Shown here in pieces: positions 8,741-17,568 of a DNA stretch of 63,605 nt. The position numbers and the translations under genes were made by a program. The stretch is taken from assembly GCA_019695395.1 (NCBI GenBank), contig JAIBAD010000003.1, positions 1-63,605 of the forward strand. The letters run 5' to 3'. The notes beneath the pieces were generated by a model. The model saw nothing but the letters and a program-made list of their open reading frames with translations, did no database searches and was not told the DNA's origin. Source of the DNA: Alphaproteobacteria bacterium. GTDB lineage: Bacteria; Pseudomonadota; Alphaproteobacteria; JAEUKQ01; JAIBAD01. The stretch's first letter is position 1; every line of letters begins with the position of its first letter.

Positions 8741-9484
8741 ATGGAATTAAAAAAAATTGCTTTAGTCACTGGCGCTGGAAAACGAATTGGCCGTTCTATA
8801 GCTTTAGATCTTGCAAAGCAAAATTGGTCATTGATCATTCATTACCATAATTCTGCTGAAGAGGCAGAAGAAGTTGCTCATACTATTATTACAAATGGCG
8901 GACAAGCTTATCCTATTAAGGCAAATTTATTTCATGAAAATGAAGTCAAAACTCTTATACCAAAAGCCATCAAATTTTTTGGCTCAATTACTTGTCTGAT
9001 CAATAATGCGTCAATTTTTGAATTTGATTCAATTCATACTGCAAATACCGAATCCTGGCATAAACATATGGAAATAAATTTACACGCCCCATTTATTTTA
9101 AGCCAAGACTTTGCAAAACAAGAAATAAACGGTAATATTATTAACATACTTGATCAACGGGTTTTAAAACTTACACCTTATTTTGTTTCATATACAGTAT
9201 CAAAGATGGGGCTTTGGACACTTACACGTACCTTAGCTTTAGCTCTGGCACCCAAAATTCGTGTTAATGCAATTGGTCCGGGTCCTACCTTGCAAAGCAT
9301 TCATCAAACAGAACAAGAATTTTTAGAACAATGTTATTCCATGCCTTTACACCATGGCGCAACATTAGATGATATTAATAATACTATACAATTTATATTA
9401 AACACCCCTGCTTTAACGGGTCAAATTATTGCGCTGGATGGTGGCGAACATTTAGGATGGATTGTTCCAGGCAGAAAAAATTGA
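8741..9484 (+). CDS. SDR oxidoreductase, pteridine-reductase (FolM) like
   Basis: 247 residues. Short-chain dehydrogenase with the NADP-binding TGAGKRIG (10-17), INNAS (88-92) and the catalytic Tyr151-x3-Lys155 (SYTVSK). Where most SDRs have the catalytic serine this protein has ILDQR with Asp138, as seen in pteridine reductases and FolM-like enzymes. The following gene is dihydroneopterin aldolase and starts within this gene's stop codon, so a role in tetrahydropterin or dihydrofolate reduction is the best inference. AAGAGA precedes the ATG at good spacing. Exact substrate uncertain. Confidence 0.82.
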   Translation: MELKKIALVTGAGKRIGRSIALDLAKQNWSLIIHYHNSAEEAEEVAHTIITNGGQAYPIKANLFHENEVKTLIPKAIKFFGSITCLINNASIFEFDSIHTANTESWHKHMEINLHAPFILSQDFAKQEINGNIINILDQRVLKLTPYFVSYTVSKMGLWTLTRTLALALAPKIRVNAIGPGPTLQSIHQTEQEFLEQCYSMPLHHGATLDDINNTIQFILNTPALTGQIIALDGGEHLGWIVPGRKN

Positions 9485-9903
9485 TGTATATGAAGCAGTT
9501 TTTTTCAAAAATATTTTATCCTCGTACTTTTCTAGCTAAAAAATTATTAACATCCATTTTTATTAAAGATCTTATTCTCTTAGCATCTATTGGTGTTCAT
9601 AATTATGAAAAAAAACAATTACAACGTATTCGATTAAACCTTGAGATTTTTGTTCATTCGTATCATCACTTGGGTGACTCACTTAAAAATGTTGTTTGTT
9701 ACAGCCAATTGACAAATGAAATTACTCAATTAATAGCACATGAACATATAAACTTAATTGAAACACTTGCTGAGCGAATATGTGCTCATTGTTTTACAAA
9801 ACCGACTATTTTAAAAACTATTATAAAAATTGAAAAATTAGATGTATTCGATAATGCAGAAAGCGTTGGAGTAAAAATTGTACGTCATCGAAAAATGTCG
9901 TAA
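9484..9903 (+). CDS. folB: Dihydroneopterin aldolase
   Basis: 139 residues. It cleaves 7,8-dihydroneopterin to 6-hydroxymethyl-dihydropterin in folate synthesis. The family core starts at IFIKDLILLASIGVHNYEKK, with the conserved glutamate in NYEKKQ, and ends in DNAESVGVKIVR. There is an extra basic and aromatic leader of about 25 residues before the core. An in-frame start at 9457 exists; I chose the ATG at 9484 because it overlaps the stop of the SDR gene (TGATG), which suggests translational coupling. A second ATG follows two codons later. Confidence 0.85.
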   Translation: MYMKQFFSKIFYPRTFLAKKLLTSIFIKDLILLASIGVHNYEKKQLQRIRLNLEIFVHSYHHLGDSLKNVVCYSQLTNEITQLIAHEHINLIETLAERICAHCFTKPTILKTIIKIEKLDVFDNAESVGVKIVRHRKMS

Positions 9904-9915
9904 AATTAATTTATA

Positions 9916-11823
9916 ATGACTGACTTCACTGATATTAATACAACAGAAATTAACATTATTATTGATGGGCAAGCTTTAAGTAAGGGATTGTCCCTTATTG
10001 CTAAAGAAGCAAAGCATCTTCCAACATTACCAGGTGTTTACCGTATGTTGAACCATGAAGGGCGCGTTCTTTATGTAGGCAAAGCAAAAAATTTAAATAA
10101 ACGTGTTAAAAGTTATGCTGCAGATAATCGGCTTAATAACCGATTACGTCGCATGGTATCTGAAACTAGATCTATAGAAATTACAACTACAAGAAATGAA
10201 GCTGAAGCGTTATTGCTTGAAAATAATTTAATTAAACATCATACACCACGTTATAATATCTTACTTAGAGATGATAAATCTTTCCCCTTTATTGTTATTA
10301 CAAAAGATCATCCTGTTCCAAGAATTTATAAACATAGAGGCCCACAAAAAATTAATGCTGATTATTACGGTCCTTTTGCTTCATCACAAAGTGTTGATGA
10401 AACAATTGTTGCCTTAGAAAAAGCTTTTCTTTTAAGATCTTGCAATGACCATGTTTTTTCTAATCGCACAAGGCCTTGCCTTTTATATCAAATTAAGCGT
10501 TGTTCAGGACCATGTGTAAATCGTATTTCTGAACACCAGTATCAAGAATTAGTCCAAGAAACTAAAGCATTTTTAGAAGGTAAAAAAAGTGACATACAAC
10601 AAAAATTGGGGCAGCATATGCAAAAAGCTAGCGACAACCAATCCTATGAAGAGGCAGCTTTTTATCGCGATCGTATCCGTGCTCTTACCCAAATACAAAC
10701 TCAACAAACTATTCATTTTAGCAACTTAAAAAATGCCGATATCATTGCTGTTGCTCAAAAAAATAACCAAACTTGTGTTCAAGTTTTTTTTGTACGCAAT
10801 CATACTAATTATGGTAATCGCGCCTATTTTCCAAATTCCAATGACACAATTGAAAGTGAAGAAATACTTTCACAATTTATCAGTCATTTTTATACCCAAA
10901 GGAAGCCAGCTAATACAATAATTCTTAGCCATTCAATTCCAGATATTGATCTAATACAAAATGCTTTATCACAAATAGCTGGGCACAAAGTTACAATCAA
11001 TATTCCTAAATATGGCGAAAAAAATCGAATTCTAGAGCAAGCTCTTTACAACGCTAAAGAAGCACTTAAACGTCATATTTCTGTTATGTTAGGAAATCAA
11101 GATTTATTAGATAAAATGTCAGATTTTTTTAATCTTACTAAACCTTTATCCCGTATCGAAGTTTATGACAATAGCCATCTACAAGGAACTGATCCTTTTG
11201 GTGTTATGATTGTAGCTGGATCCCAAGGGTTTGAAAAAAAATTTTATCGTAAATTTATTGTCCAAAATAATCAAAATAATCCCATTAAATTAAATGATGA
11301 TTATGCTATGTTAGCCCAAGTTCTTAAAAGACGTTTCGCCCACTTACAAAAGTCTGATGATGATAGTATGAATTTACTACCGGATGTTATTTTAATTGAT
11401 GGGGGTCAAGGACAATTAAACGTTGCACAAAAAATTTTAGAAGAATTAAAATTAACCCATATTATTGCTATTGGTATTGCAAAAGGCCCCCATCGTAATG
11501 CTGGGCAAGAAAGATTTTTTATTAAAGACCAAGCACCTTTTTCTTTCAAGAAAGATGATCCTTTGCTTCATTATTTGCAAAGATTAAGAGATGAAGCCCA
11601 TCGTTTTGCAATTTCAAGCCATCGTTCAAAACGTGAAAAAAAATTAAGTTTTTCTACTCTTGATCAAATCATTGGTATTGGCCCAAAGCGAAAAAAAGCT
11701 TTGTATAATCATTTTGGCTCTCTCCAGCAAATAAGCTCGGCTTCTATTCATGAACTTGTCCAAGTTAAAGGTATCGATCAAAAAGTTGCCGAAGGTATCT
11801 ATGCTTATTTTCATGATCAGTAG
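9916..11823 (+). CDS. uvrC: UvrABC excinuclease subunit C
   Basis: 635 residues. It makes both incisions around bulky DNA lesions together with UvrA and UvrB. The domains run in order: GIY-YIG nuclease (LPGVYRMLNHEGRVLYVGKA, about residues 37-56), the cysteine-containing region, a UVR motif that contacts UvrB (YEEAAFYRDRIRAL, about residues 233-246), the RNase-H-like second nuclease (IEVYDNSHLQGTDPFGVMIV and VILIDGGQGQL), and C-terminal helix-hairpin-helix repeats (IIGIGPKRKKALYNHFGSL). Full length. It lies 12 bases after folB and ahead of pgsA, a common alphaproteobacterial arrangement. Confidence 0.97.
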   Translation: MTDFTDINTTEINIIIDGQALSKGLSLIAKEAKHLPTLPGVYRMLNHEGRVLYVGKAKNLNKRVKSYAADNRLNNRLRRMVSETRSIEITTTRNEAEALLLENNLIKHHTPRYNILLRDDKSFPFIVITKDHPVPRIYKHRGPQKINADYYGPFASSQSVDETIVALEKAFLLRSCNDHVFSNRTRPCLLYQIKRCSGPCVNRISEHQYQELVQETKAFLEGKKSDIQQKLGQHMQKASDNQSYEEAAFYRDRIRALTQIQTQQTIHFSNLKNADIIAVAQKNNQTCVQVFFVRNHTNYGNRAYFPNSNDTIESEEILSQFISHFYTQRKPANTIILSHSIPDIDLIQNALSQIAGHKVTINIPKYGEKNRILEQALYNAKEALKRHISVMLGNQDLLDKMSDFFNLTKPLSRIEVYDNSHLQGTDPFGVMIVAGSQGFEKKFYRKFIVQNNQNNPIKLNDDYAMLAQVLKRRFAHLQKSDDDSMNLLPDVILIDGGQGQLNVAQKILEELKLTHIIAIGIAKGPHRNAGQERFFIKDQAPFSFKKDDPLLHYLQRLRDEAHRFAISSHRSKREKKLSFSTLDQIIGIGPKRKKALYNHFGSLQQISSASIHELVQVKGIDQKVAEGIYAYFHDQ

Positions 11824-11895
11824 GTAATGGATCAATAAACAATTGTATTCAAAGACAGTCTATATTAAGAATATAATATAATTTTTAATATTCTT

Positions 11896-12462
11896 ATGTT
11901 TTTTATGAGCAATATACCCAATCTTTTAACTTTATTTCGTATTTTTTCTATTCCCTTACTTGTTATATTATTTTATATACCAGGCGACACTATACGTTGG
12001 CTTATGCTCCTTCTCTATATTATTGCATGTATCACAGATTATCTTGACGGTTATTTAGCAAGAAGTTGGCACCAAGTATCTGCATTAGGGAAATTCCTTG
12101 ATCCCATTGCTGATAAATTGCTTATTGCAACTCTTATCTTAATGCTTACAGCTACAAATATAATTGAAAATTGGACAGTAATTCCTGCTCTTGTTATTTT
12201 ATGTCGTGAAATCTTAGTATCAGGGCTCAGAGAATTTCTTGCCAATACACAAGTAACTATGCCTGTAAGTACCTTGGCCAAATGGAAAACATTAGCTCAA
12301 ATGATTTCGCTTGGCTTTTTAATTATACAAAATATAACACCTGCTTTTTTGCATGTTAATCTTATTGGCCAAATTGGTCTTTGGATCGCTGCAATTTTTA
12401 CTATAATCACTGGGTATGATTATTTAAAGGCAGGATTAAAATATATTAAAGCAAATGGTTAA
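11896..12462 (+). CDS. pgsA: CDP-diacylglycerol-glycerol-3-phosphate 3-phosphatidyltransferase
   Basis: 188 residues. Integral membrane enzyme making phosphatidylglycerol phosphate. The CDP-alcohol phosphotransferase signature is complete: DYLDGYLAR followed by GKFLDPIADK (about residues 47-75). Several transmembrane helices are evident (about 14-28, 33-49, 75-90, 93-110, 130-150, 155-175). Two starts are possible: the ATG at 11896 or the one at 11905, where MSNIPNLLTL fits the family better. Neither has a clear ribosome binding site. The 3' end overlaps moaD by 8 bases. Confidence 0.94.
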   Translation: MFFMSNIPNLLTLFRIFSIPLLVILFYIPGDTIRWLMLLLYIIACITDYLDGYLARSWHQVSALGKFLDPIADKLLIATLILMLTATNIIENWTVIPALVILCREILVSGLREFLANTQVTMPVSTLAKWKTLAQMISLGFLIIQNITPAFLHVNLIGQIGLWIAAIFTIITGYDYLKAGLKYIKANG

Positions 12463-12709
12463 AATTTTATATTTTTCTTGGGTTCGTGATAAAATTAACA
12501 AAGAACAAGAAGATATTTTTTTACCTAAAAATATTTTAACTGTTAAAGATTTATGTCAATGGCTTGTTAAAAACAATTCTTCTTATGCTACCATCTTTAA
12601 AAATACAAAACTAATTAAAGTTGCTATTAATCAAGAATACGCTTCTTTTAATGATTTAATTAAAGATACTGATGAAATTGCTTTTTTTCCTCCGGTTACA
12701 GGTGGATAA
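12455..12709 (+). CDS. moaD: Molybdopterin synthase sulfur-carrier subunit
   Basis: 84 residues. Ubiquitin-like sulfur carrier. Its C-terminal Gly-Gly (PPVTGG) is thiocarboxylated and donates sulfur to precursor Z. The N-terminus MVKILYFSWVRDKI and the end EIAFFPPVTGG are typical. It overlaps pgsA at its start and ends directly before moaE, so the three are translated as a block. Other molybdenum-cofactor genes are not in the window. Confidence 0.92.
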   Translation: MVKILYFSWVRDKINKEQEDIFLPKNILTVKDLCQWLVKNNSSYATIFKNTKLIKVAINQEYASFNDLIKDTDEIAFFPPVTGG

Positions 12710-13186
12710 ATGATTTATCTGCAAAAAAAGAATTTTAATTTTGGACAAGAAGTCAAAAAAATAATCGCCGATAACCATCAGATTGGCGCCGTAGTTAGTT
12801 TTTTAGGCTTAGTAAGGGATATGGCAACTAATCCCCAACTTATTTCTATGGTCATTGAACATTATCCTGGTATGACTGAAAAAAAAATAACTGAAATTGA
12901 AGCTTACGCAATCCAAAATTGGAAATTGTCAAAAAGCTTAATTATTCATCGTTATGGTATCTTACATCCAGGTGAACAAATTGTTCTCGTTGTAGCCGCA
13001 GCTGAACATCGACACACAGCATTTGAAGCTTGTCAATTTATTATAGATTGGTTAAAAACAGATGCACCTTTTTGGAAACTTGAAATAACAAATAAAACCA
13101 AAAATTGGGTAAAAGTACAAAAGCAAGATCTTCAAAAACGAGATACCTGGCTTTCCTTATCAAATGCAAAAACTGTAAAAAATTAA
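12710..13186 (+). CDS. moaE: Molybdopterin synthase catalytic subunit
   Basis: 158 residues. With MoaD it converts precursor Z to molybdopterin. Conserved stretches are AVVSFLGLVRD (about 25-35), MVIEHYPGMTEKKI, HRYGILHPGEQIVLVV and HRHTAFEACQFIIDWLK, followed by the lysine-rich PFWKLEIT. The GGTGG encoded by the end of moaD acts as its ribosome binding site, and the ATG starts on the base after the moaD stop. Its stop codon interlocks with that of convergent ilvE (the TTAA at 13183-13186 serves both). Confidence 0.94.
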   Translation: MIYLQKKNFNFGQEVKKIIADNHQIGAVVSFLGLVRDMATNPQLISMVIEHYPGMTEKKITEIEAYAIQNWKLSKSLIIHRYGILHPGEQIVLVVAAAEHRHTAFEACQFIIDWLKTDAPFWKLEITNKTKNWVKVQKQDLQKRDTWLSLSNAKTVKN

Positions 13187-14085
13187 GCGGCCGTAGATAC
13201 CGTTGACGGTATACTTCTAACCAATTTATTATAATCTTCCATTAATTGATGGGTTAATGATCCAACAGTAAACCGATAAGATCCTATTGATCCAATTGGT
13301 GTAACTTCAGCTGCAGTTCCAGTTAAAAAAGCTTCTTCTGCTTTTTCTAATTCTTCTGGCTTTATATATCGCTCAATAACTTTGATACCTCTTTTTTTGG
13401 CAAGTTCAATTACGGTTCTTCTTGTGATTCCATCAAGAAAACAATCAGCTATAGGTGTATGTAGATCGTCACCAAATCTAAAGAAAATATTGGCTCCTGT
13501 TGATTCGGCAATGTATCCTCGATAATCTAACATAAGAGCATCGGCATATCCTTGCTTTTCGGCGTCATGTTTACTCATAGTTGCAATCATATAAAGACCA
13601 GAAGCTTTACTTTGTGTAGGTGCAGTTTCGGGACTTGGTCTACGCCATTTAGCCATGTTTAAACGAATACCTTTGGCCTTTAATTCTGGAGAAAAATAAC
13701 TTTTCCATTCCCATACAGCTATAGCCACATGTACCTTATTTGCCTGGCCAGATACACCCATCATTTCACTTCCACGCCACGCAACTGGTCTTATATAACA
13801 ATCTTGAAGTGTTTGAGTTTTCATAACTTGCAATGTCGCTTCATTAATTTCTGTAAGAGAATAGGGTATTGAAAAACCCAAAATTTCTGCAGATTTAATT
13901 AATCTTTGACTATGTTCTGTTAACTTAAATATTCGACCATTATAAGCTCGTATACCTTCAAAAACCGCATCCGCATAATGTAAACCATGGGTAAGAACGT
14001 GAATTTTTGCATCACGCCACGGTACTAAATTTCCATCAAACCATATTTTACCGTCACGTTCATCAAAAGGTATTATTTCTGACAT
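13183..14085 (-). CDS. ilvE: Branched-chain amino acid aminotransferase (class IV)
   Basis: 300 residues. PLP enzyme for the last step of Leu/Ile/Val synthesis or the first of their breakdown. Family markers are HYADAVFEGIRAYNG, the PLP-lysine segment QSKASGLYM, YIAESTGANIFF, FLDGITRRTVIELA and FLTGTAAEVTPI. An in-frame ATG lies three codons upstream (14094). I chose 14085 because AGGGATGG then sits at correct spacing before the ATG, whereas for 14094 the AGGG abuts the start codon. It is divergent from the OmpR-type regulator; a palindrome lies between them. Confidence 0.94.
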   Translation of the reverse strand: MSEIIPFDERDGKIWFDGNLVPWRDAKIHVLTHGLHYADAVFEGIRAYNGRIFKLTEHSQRLIKSAEILGFSIPYSLTEINEATLQVMKTQTLQDCYIRPVAWRGSEMMGVSGQANKVHVAIAVWEWKSYFSPELKAKGIRLNMAKWRRPSPETAPTQSKASGLYMIATMSKHDAEKQGYADALMLDYRGYIAESTGANIFFRFGDDLHTPIADCFLDGITRRTVIELAKKRGIKVIERYIKPEELEKAEEAFLTGTAAEVTPIGSIGSYRFTVGSLTHQLMEDYNKLVRSIPSTVSTAA

Positions 14086-14154
14086 AATTTCCATCCCTAA
14101 ATAATTTTGTTTTTATAATATTGATTATACTCTAAATATAAAATAATTGATAGG

Positions 14155-14171
14155 TTTTGCCTATGGCAAAA
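14155..14171. promoter_or_regulatory. Palindrome between ilvE and ompR
   Basis: TTTTGCC-TAT-GGCAAAA, perfect 7-bp arms with a 3-base centre, in the 237-bp divergent intergenic region. No gene ends nearby on the plus strand, so a terminator is unlikely. It could be an operator for either gene; the regulator is unknown. On the minus strand a TATAAT (for ilvE) lies between it and ilvE. Confidence 0.4.
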
Positions 14172-14322
14172 ATTTTTGTTATTTTAAATTAACTAATCAA
14201 TATTTTAATAGTTTTGCAATAGTAATTTTAATTTATAAATGATAACTTAAGTCAATATTTTTAAAGAGCAATATATTAATTTTCAATTTTATTTGAATAT
14301 ATATTATAAAAATTGAAACAGT

Positions 14323-15021
14323 ATGAGCACAGAAATCAAACACATATTAGTAGTCGATGATGATACTCGCTTAAGAGAGCTTTTACAAAAATATCTTTTT
14401 AGTCAAGGATTTCACGTTTCAACTGCAGAGAATACTGTTCTTGCCAGACAACAAATAGAGAATTTATCTTTTGATCTTATTGTTTTAGACATTATGATGC
14501 CTGGTGAAGATGGATTAAGTTTGGCTCGTTTCATAAGACAAAAAAGTACAGTGCCTATTCTTATGTTAACAGCAATGGGAGAAGCTGAAGATCGTATAAA
14601 TGGGCTGGAACATGGGGCTGATGATTATTTAACAAAACCTTTTGATCCTAGAGAATTAGTACTTCGTATTCGCACCATTCTTCGCCGTATATCACTTAAT
14701 GAGAATAGTGTTGCAGACATTGCCAAAGTTGTTCGTATTGGAAATATGATATATGAAACAAAAAAACGTATACTACGTAATGGTGATAATGAAATACGTT
14801 TAACAAAAGTGGAGCTTGATCTTCTTGATATCTTAGTAAATCATATGGGACAACCAGTCAGTAGAGAATTATTATGCCAACAATCTTCAGAAGAAGCTGC
14901 CACAACGAGAGCTGTTGATGTTCAAATAACTAGATTAAGACGTAAAATTGAAAAAGATCCCCGTTATCCCCGATATTTACAAACTGTTCGAGGTCGAGGT
15001 TATTTACTTCAATCAGATTAA
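14323..15021 (+). CDS. ompR: OmpR-family response regulator
   Basis: 232 residues. Receiver domain (about 7-120) with the acidic pocket VVDDD, phospho-acceptor Asp56 (VLDIMMPGEDG), conserved Thr (LTAMGE) and Lys (LTKPFDP), then a winged-helix DNA-binding domain (about 135-230) ending VRGRGYLL. RALDVxITRLRRKIE-like recognition helix region is present as AVDVQITRLRRKIEKD. It is paired with a histidine kinase 29 bases downstream. By order and similarity it is the OmpR/EnvZ-type pair of Alphaproteobacteria; the signal and targets are not evident. Confidence 0.88.
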   Translation: MSTEIKHILVVDDDTRLRELLQKYLFSQGFHVSTAENTVLARQQIENLSFDLIVLDIMMPGEDGLSLARFIRQKSTVPILMLTAMGEAEDRINGLEHGADDYLTKPFDPRELVLRIRTILRRISLNENSVADIAKVVRIGNMIYETKKRILRNGDNEIRLTKVELDLLDILVNHMGQPVSRELLCQQSSEEAATTRAVDVQITRLRRKIEKDPRYPRYLQTVRGRGYLLQSD

Positions 15022-15048
15022 TATTAGATTAATAATGTTAGATTAATA
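15015..15048 (+). repeat. Three direct copies of AGATTAATA
   Basis: Copies at 15015-15023, 15026-15034 and 15040-15048 span the regulator stop codon and the short gap before the kinase GTG start. They may reflect replication slippage. The kinase consequently has no clear ribosome binding site. Confidence 0.6.
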
Positions 15049-15050
15049 TT

Positions 15051-16385
15051 GTGACACCAATTAAAATTTCTCGTTTTATTAATAGATCTCTACCACGTTC
15101 TCTTTTGGGTAGGTCTATTCTTATAATTGTAACTCCAATGATTTTATTACAGATTATTGCAACTTGGTTTTTTTATAATAGCCATTGGGATACTGTAACA
15201 CGAAGATTAGCTAACAGTGTAGCTGGTGATATTACAACTGTTATTGATCTTATGGCAAAGGATCAAAATTCGGATAATTATAAAACACTTTTTACTATAG
15301 CAGATAAAAATATGGATTTATCTATGTATTTTATCCCCAAAGGTATTCTTCCAACTTCTATTGCTTTCTCTATGCCTGAAAATTTTGTAGATAAAAAATT
15401 TAATAATGCTCTATCAGAATACATTAATATTCCATTTCTTATTGATAGCAGATCAGAAGAAAAATCTATTGAAATAAGACTTCAGCTTCCAGATGGTCTT
15501 TTACACATCTCTACCCCACGTCGGCGTTTATTTAGTTCAACAACATATGTTTTTATTTTATGGATGATTGGAAGTTCTTTTATTTTATATGGAATAGCTA
15601 TAACGTTTATGCGCAATCAAATTATTCCTATTAAAACTTTAGCTAAAGCTGCAGAAGAATTTGGGAAAGGTCGCGAAACAGAACCTTTCAAACCTAAAGG
15701 TGCAACGGAGGTCAGACAAGCTGCAACCGCTTTTAACCGAATGCGTGATCGAATTAAAAGACAAATTAACCAACGCACAGAAATGCTTGCTGGGGTATCA
15801 CATGATTTACGTACTCCTTTAACGCGTATGAAATTACAATTGGCTATGGTTGAACAAAATCAAGATATTGATGGGCTTAAAGAAGATTTAAGTGATATGG
15901 AAAAAATGGTGGAAGAATATCTTGCTTTTGCACGTGGTGAAGGAACAGAACAATCTATTGCAACAAATATTAAAATTTTTTTGGAAGAATTTATTTCAGG
16001 ATTTCAAAAACCTGATTATACATTAAAATTAACTATTGATGATGATACCATTTTACCTATTCGCAGAATTGCCTTTAAACGCTGTCTTACCAATCTTATT
16101 AATAATGCCCAACGTTACAGCAGGTATGTTATCATTACTTGCCAAAAAATAGGCAAAAATATAGATATTACTATTGATGATGATGGGCCAGGTATACCAG
16201 AGGAAAAGAGAGAGGAAGTATTTAAACCATTTTTTCGTTTAGAAAAATCACGTAATCTTCAAACAGGGGGGGTTGGATTAGGTTTAACCATAGCACGTGA
16301 TATTATCAGAAGTCACGGAGGTGATTTGGTGCTGGATGATTCTCCGCAAGGTGGTCTTAGAGCTAAATTACGTATTCCTATATAA
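15051..16385 (+). CDS. envZ: Sensor histidine kinase, EnvZ type
   Basis: 444 residues, GTG start. Inner-membrane kinase: transmembrane helices at about 22-42 and 165-187 enclose a periplasmic sensor loop of about 120 residues. A HAMP linker (about 188-240) is followed by the phospho-acceptor His251 in GVSHDLRTPLTRM, then the HATPase domain with N-box LTNLINNAQRYS, DDDGPGIPEE and GVGLGLTIARDII. It partners the OmpR-type regulator just upstream. It ends 10 bases before convergent thioesterase gene. Confidence 0.88.
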   Translation: MTPIKISRFINRSLPRSLLGRSILIIVTPMILLQIIATWFFYNSHWDTVTRRLANSVAGDITTVIDLMAKDQNSDNYKTLFTIADKNMDLSMYFIPKGILPTSIAFSMPENFVDKKFNNALSEYINIPFLIDSRSEEKSIEIRLQLPDGLLHISTPRRRLFSSTTYVFILWMIGSSFILYGIAITFMRNQIIPIKTLAKAAEEFGKGRETEPFKPKGATEVRQAATAFNRMRDRIKRQINQRTEMLAGVSHDLRTPLTRMKLQLAMVEQNQDIDGLKEDLSDMEKMVEEYLAFARGEGTEQSIATNIKIFLEEFISGFQKPDYTLKLTIDDDTILPIRRIAFKRCLTNLINNAQRYSRYVIITCQKIGKNIDITIDDDGPGIPEEKREEVFKPFFRLEKSRNLQTGGVGLGLTIARDIIRSHGGDLVLDDSPQGGLRAKLRIPI

Positions 16386-16395
16386 TTTAAAATTT

Positions 16396-16776
16396 TTAAA
16401 TTTCATTATTATTGATAATGGGAATTGGTTTACGGTCTGGCCCAATAGCTACAAAAACAAACCGTCCTTCTGTCACTTGTTCTTTTAAATGACTACCCTT
16501 ACGTTCAACCATTGCTTCTACTTTAACTGTTACACTTGTTCGTCCGATCTTTTCTGTCAAAGCATAGCATACCAAGCAGTCCCCCACAAAAACAGGTTTA
16601 TGAAAAACTATATTGTCTATAGCAACTGTTACAATATTTGTAGAAGAAAGTTTACGTGCATGCAAATAGGCTGCTAAATCCATTTGACTTAAAATCCATC
16701 CCCCAAACATATCACCATCAGGGTTAATATCTTTTGGCATAGCTACAACTTTAATGACAAGCTCTGGCTGTAACAC
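16396..16776 (-). CDS. Acyl-CoA thioesterase, YciA-like hotdog fold
   Basis: 126 residues. Hydrolyses short or medium acyl-CoA thioesters. The hotdog signature is PDGDMFGGWILSQMDLAA (about 19-36), followed by the HKPVFVGDCLV segment and the conserved GRTSVTVKVEAM strand. The start is GTG at 16776 with AAAGGA seven bases upstream, which settles the choice. The length fits the YciA group. Adjacent to the phasin but separated from it by the phasin terminator. Confidence 0.87.
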   Translation of the reverse strand: MLQPELVIKVVAMPKDINPDGDMFGGWILSQMDLAAYLHARKLSSTNIVTVAIDNIVFHKPVFVGDCLVCYALTEKIGRTSVTVKVEAMVERKGSHLKEQVTEGRFVFVAIGPDRKPIPIINNNEI

Positions 16777-16834
16777 AAAAATTCCTTTCTCTCAGTAAGT
16801 AAATTTACTTTTTACTTATTTAAATAATTTTTTC

Positions 16835-16868
16835 CATAAAAAATGGACCGTTATAAAAACGGTCCATT
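16835..16868 (-). terminator. Intrinsic terminator of the phasin gene
   Basis: On the minus strand a perfect 11-bp stem (arms 16858-16868 and 16842-16852, 5-base loop) is followed by a T-rich run complementary to 16835-16841. It lies 20 bases after the phasin stop and ahead of the thioesterase gene. Confidence 0.85.
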
Positions 16869-16888
16869 AAAATTGGTTTCAATTTTTA

Positions 16889-17395
16889 TTATTTATGGGA
16901 ATTCTTTTTAGAAAGAACTGTTTTTATTTCTTCAAGATTTTCTGAAAAGCGCTTTGTTAAAACATTTACTGCTTCGTTATTAGCTTTTTGTGCCATATCA
17001 TTTAATTCACGTATATTAGATATAGCTTGTTCAAAAACCACTTTGGTATTTGCAATATGACAGGCTACTTTTTCTTCAGGTGAATGTGCAGAAATTAAAT
17101 TCTGATTCATATGGTTAAGCTCTTCAATTGCATGCTGGGCTAGTTCCACTTGTTTTTGAACTAAAGCTTGTACATTTTGAAAAACCATTTGGTGTGCTGT
17201 TGTAATAGCTTCTGCATTACGGCGTTGTACTGATACAAAAGTATCCATATTAAACATAGATAAATTAGCTGGAGAAAAATAATTGCCAAATTCCCCAAAA
17301 GCACGATTGAATTCATTAAACATAGATGTAAAATCCATAGGCTGAGTAGAAAATGATTTAGTATCTTTTTGATAAGAATTTTGTGTTTTAGCCAT
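16889..17395 (-). CDS. Phasin family protein (PHB granule coat)
   Basis: 168 residues, almost all amphipathic helix. The phasin core runs from FTSMFNEFNRAFGEFGNYF to about residue 125, including VSVQRRNAEAITTAHQMVFQ and QALVQKQVELAQHAIEEL, which is the typical phasin-2 pattern. Phasins coat polyhydroxybutyrate granules and control their size and number, implying the cell stores PHB, although no PHB synthase is in the window. AAGAGAAG precedes the ATG. A PhaR-type palindrome overlaps its promoter and a good terminator follows, so it is a single-gene unit. Confidence 0.88.
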   Translation of the reverse strand: MAKTQNSYQKDTKSFSTQPMDFTSMFNEFNRAFGEFGNYFSPANLSMFNMDTFVSVQRRNAEAITTAHQMVFQNVQALVQKQVELAQHAIEELNHMNQNLISAHSPEEKVACHIANTKVVFEQAISNIRELNDMAQKANNEAVNVLTKRFSENLEEIKTVLSKKNSHK

Positions 17396-17444
17396 GATAA
17401 CTTCTCTTTATATTGGTAGGTGTTGGTTAATTACAAAATCACTA

Positions 17445-17476
17445 TAACTCATTATTTGTTGCGATGCAACATAAAA
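17445..17476 (-). promoter_or_regulatory. Phasin promoter with PhaR-like operator
   Basis: On the minus strand TTGCAT (-35) and TATAGT (-10) are 17 bases apart. The -35 lies inside the palindrome GTTGC-ATC-GCAAC (17458-17470). The T(T/C)GC-N3-GCA(A/G) geometry fits the PhaR recognition pattern, so repression in the absence of PHB and release when granules form is the likely logic (inference). Confidence 0.55.
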
Positions 17477-17568
17477 TTATTTCCCTTTAAAATCCGCCAT
17501 TTTTAGAGAAACTCGTCATTTTTAAATTATTTTTTCTATTTATATTTTATATATTTTGCAATGCGATA

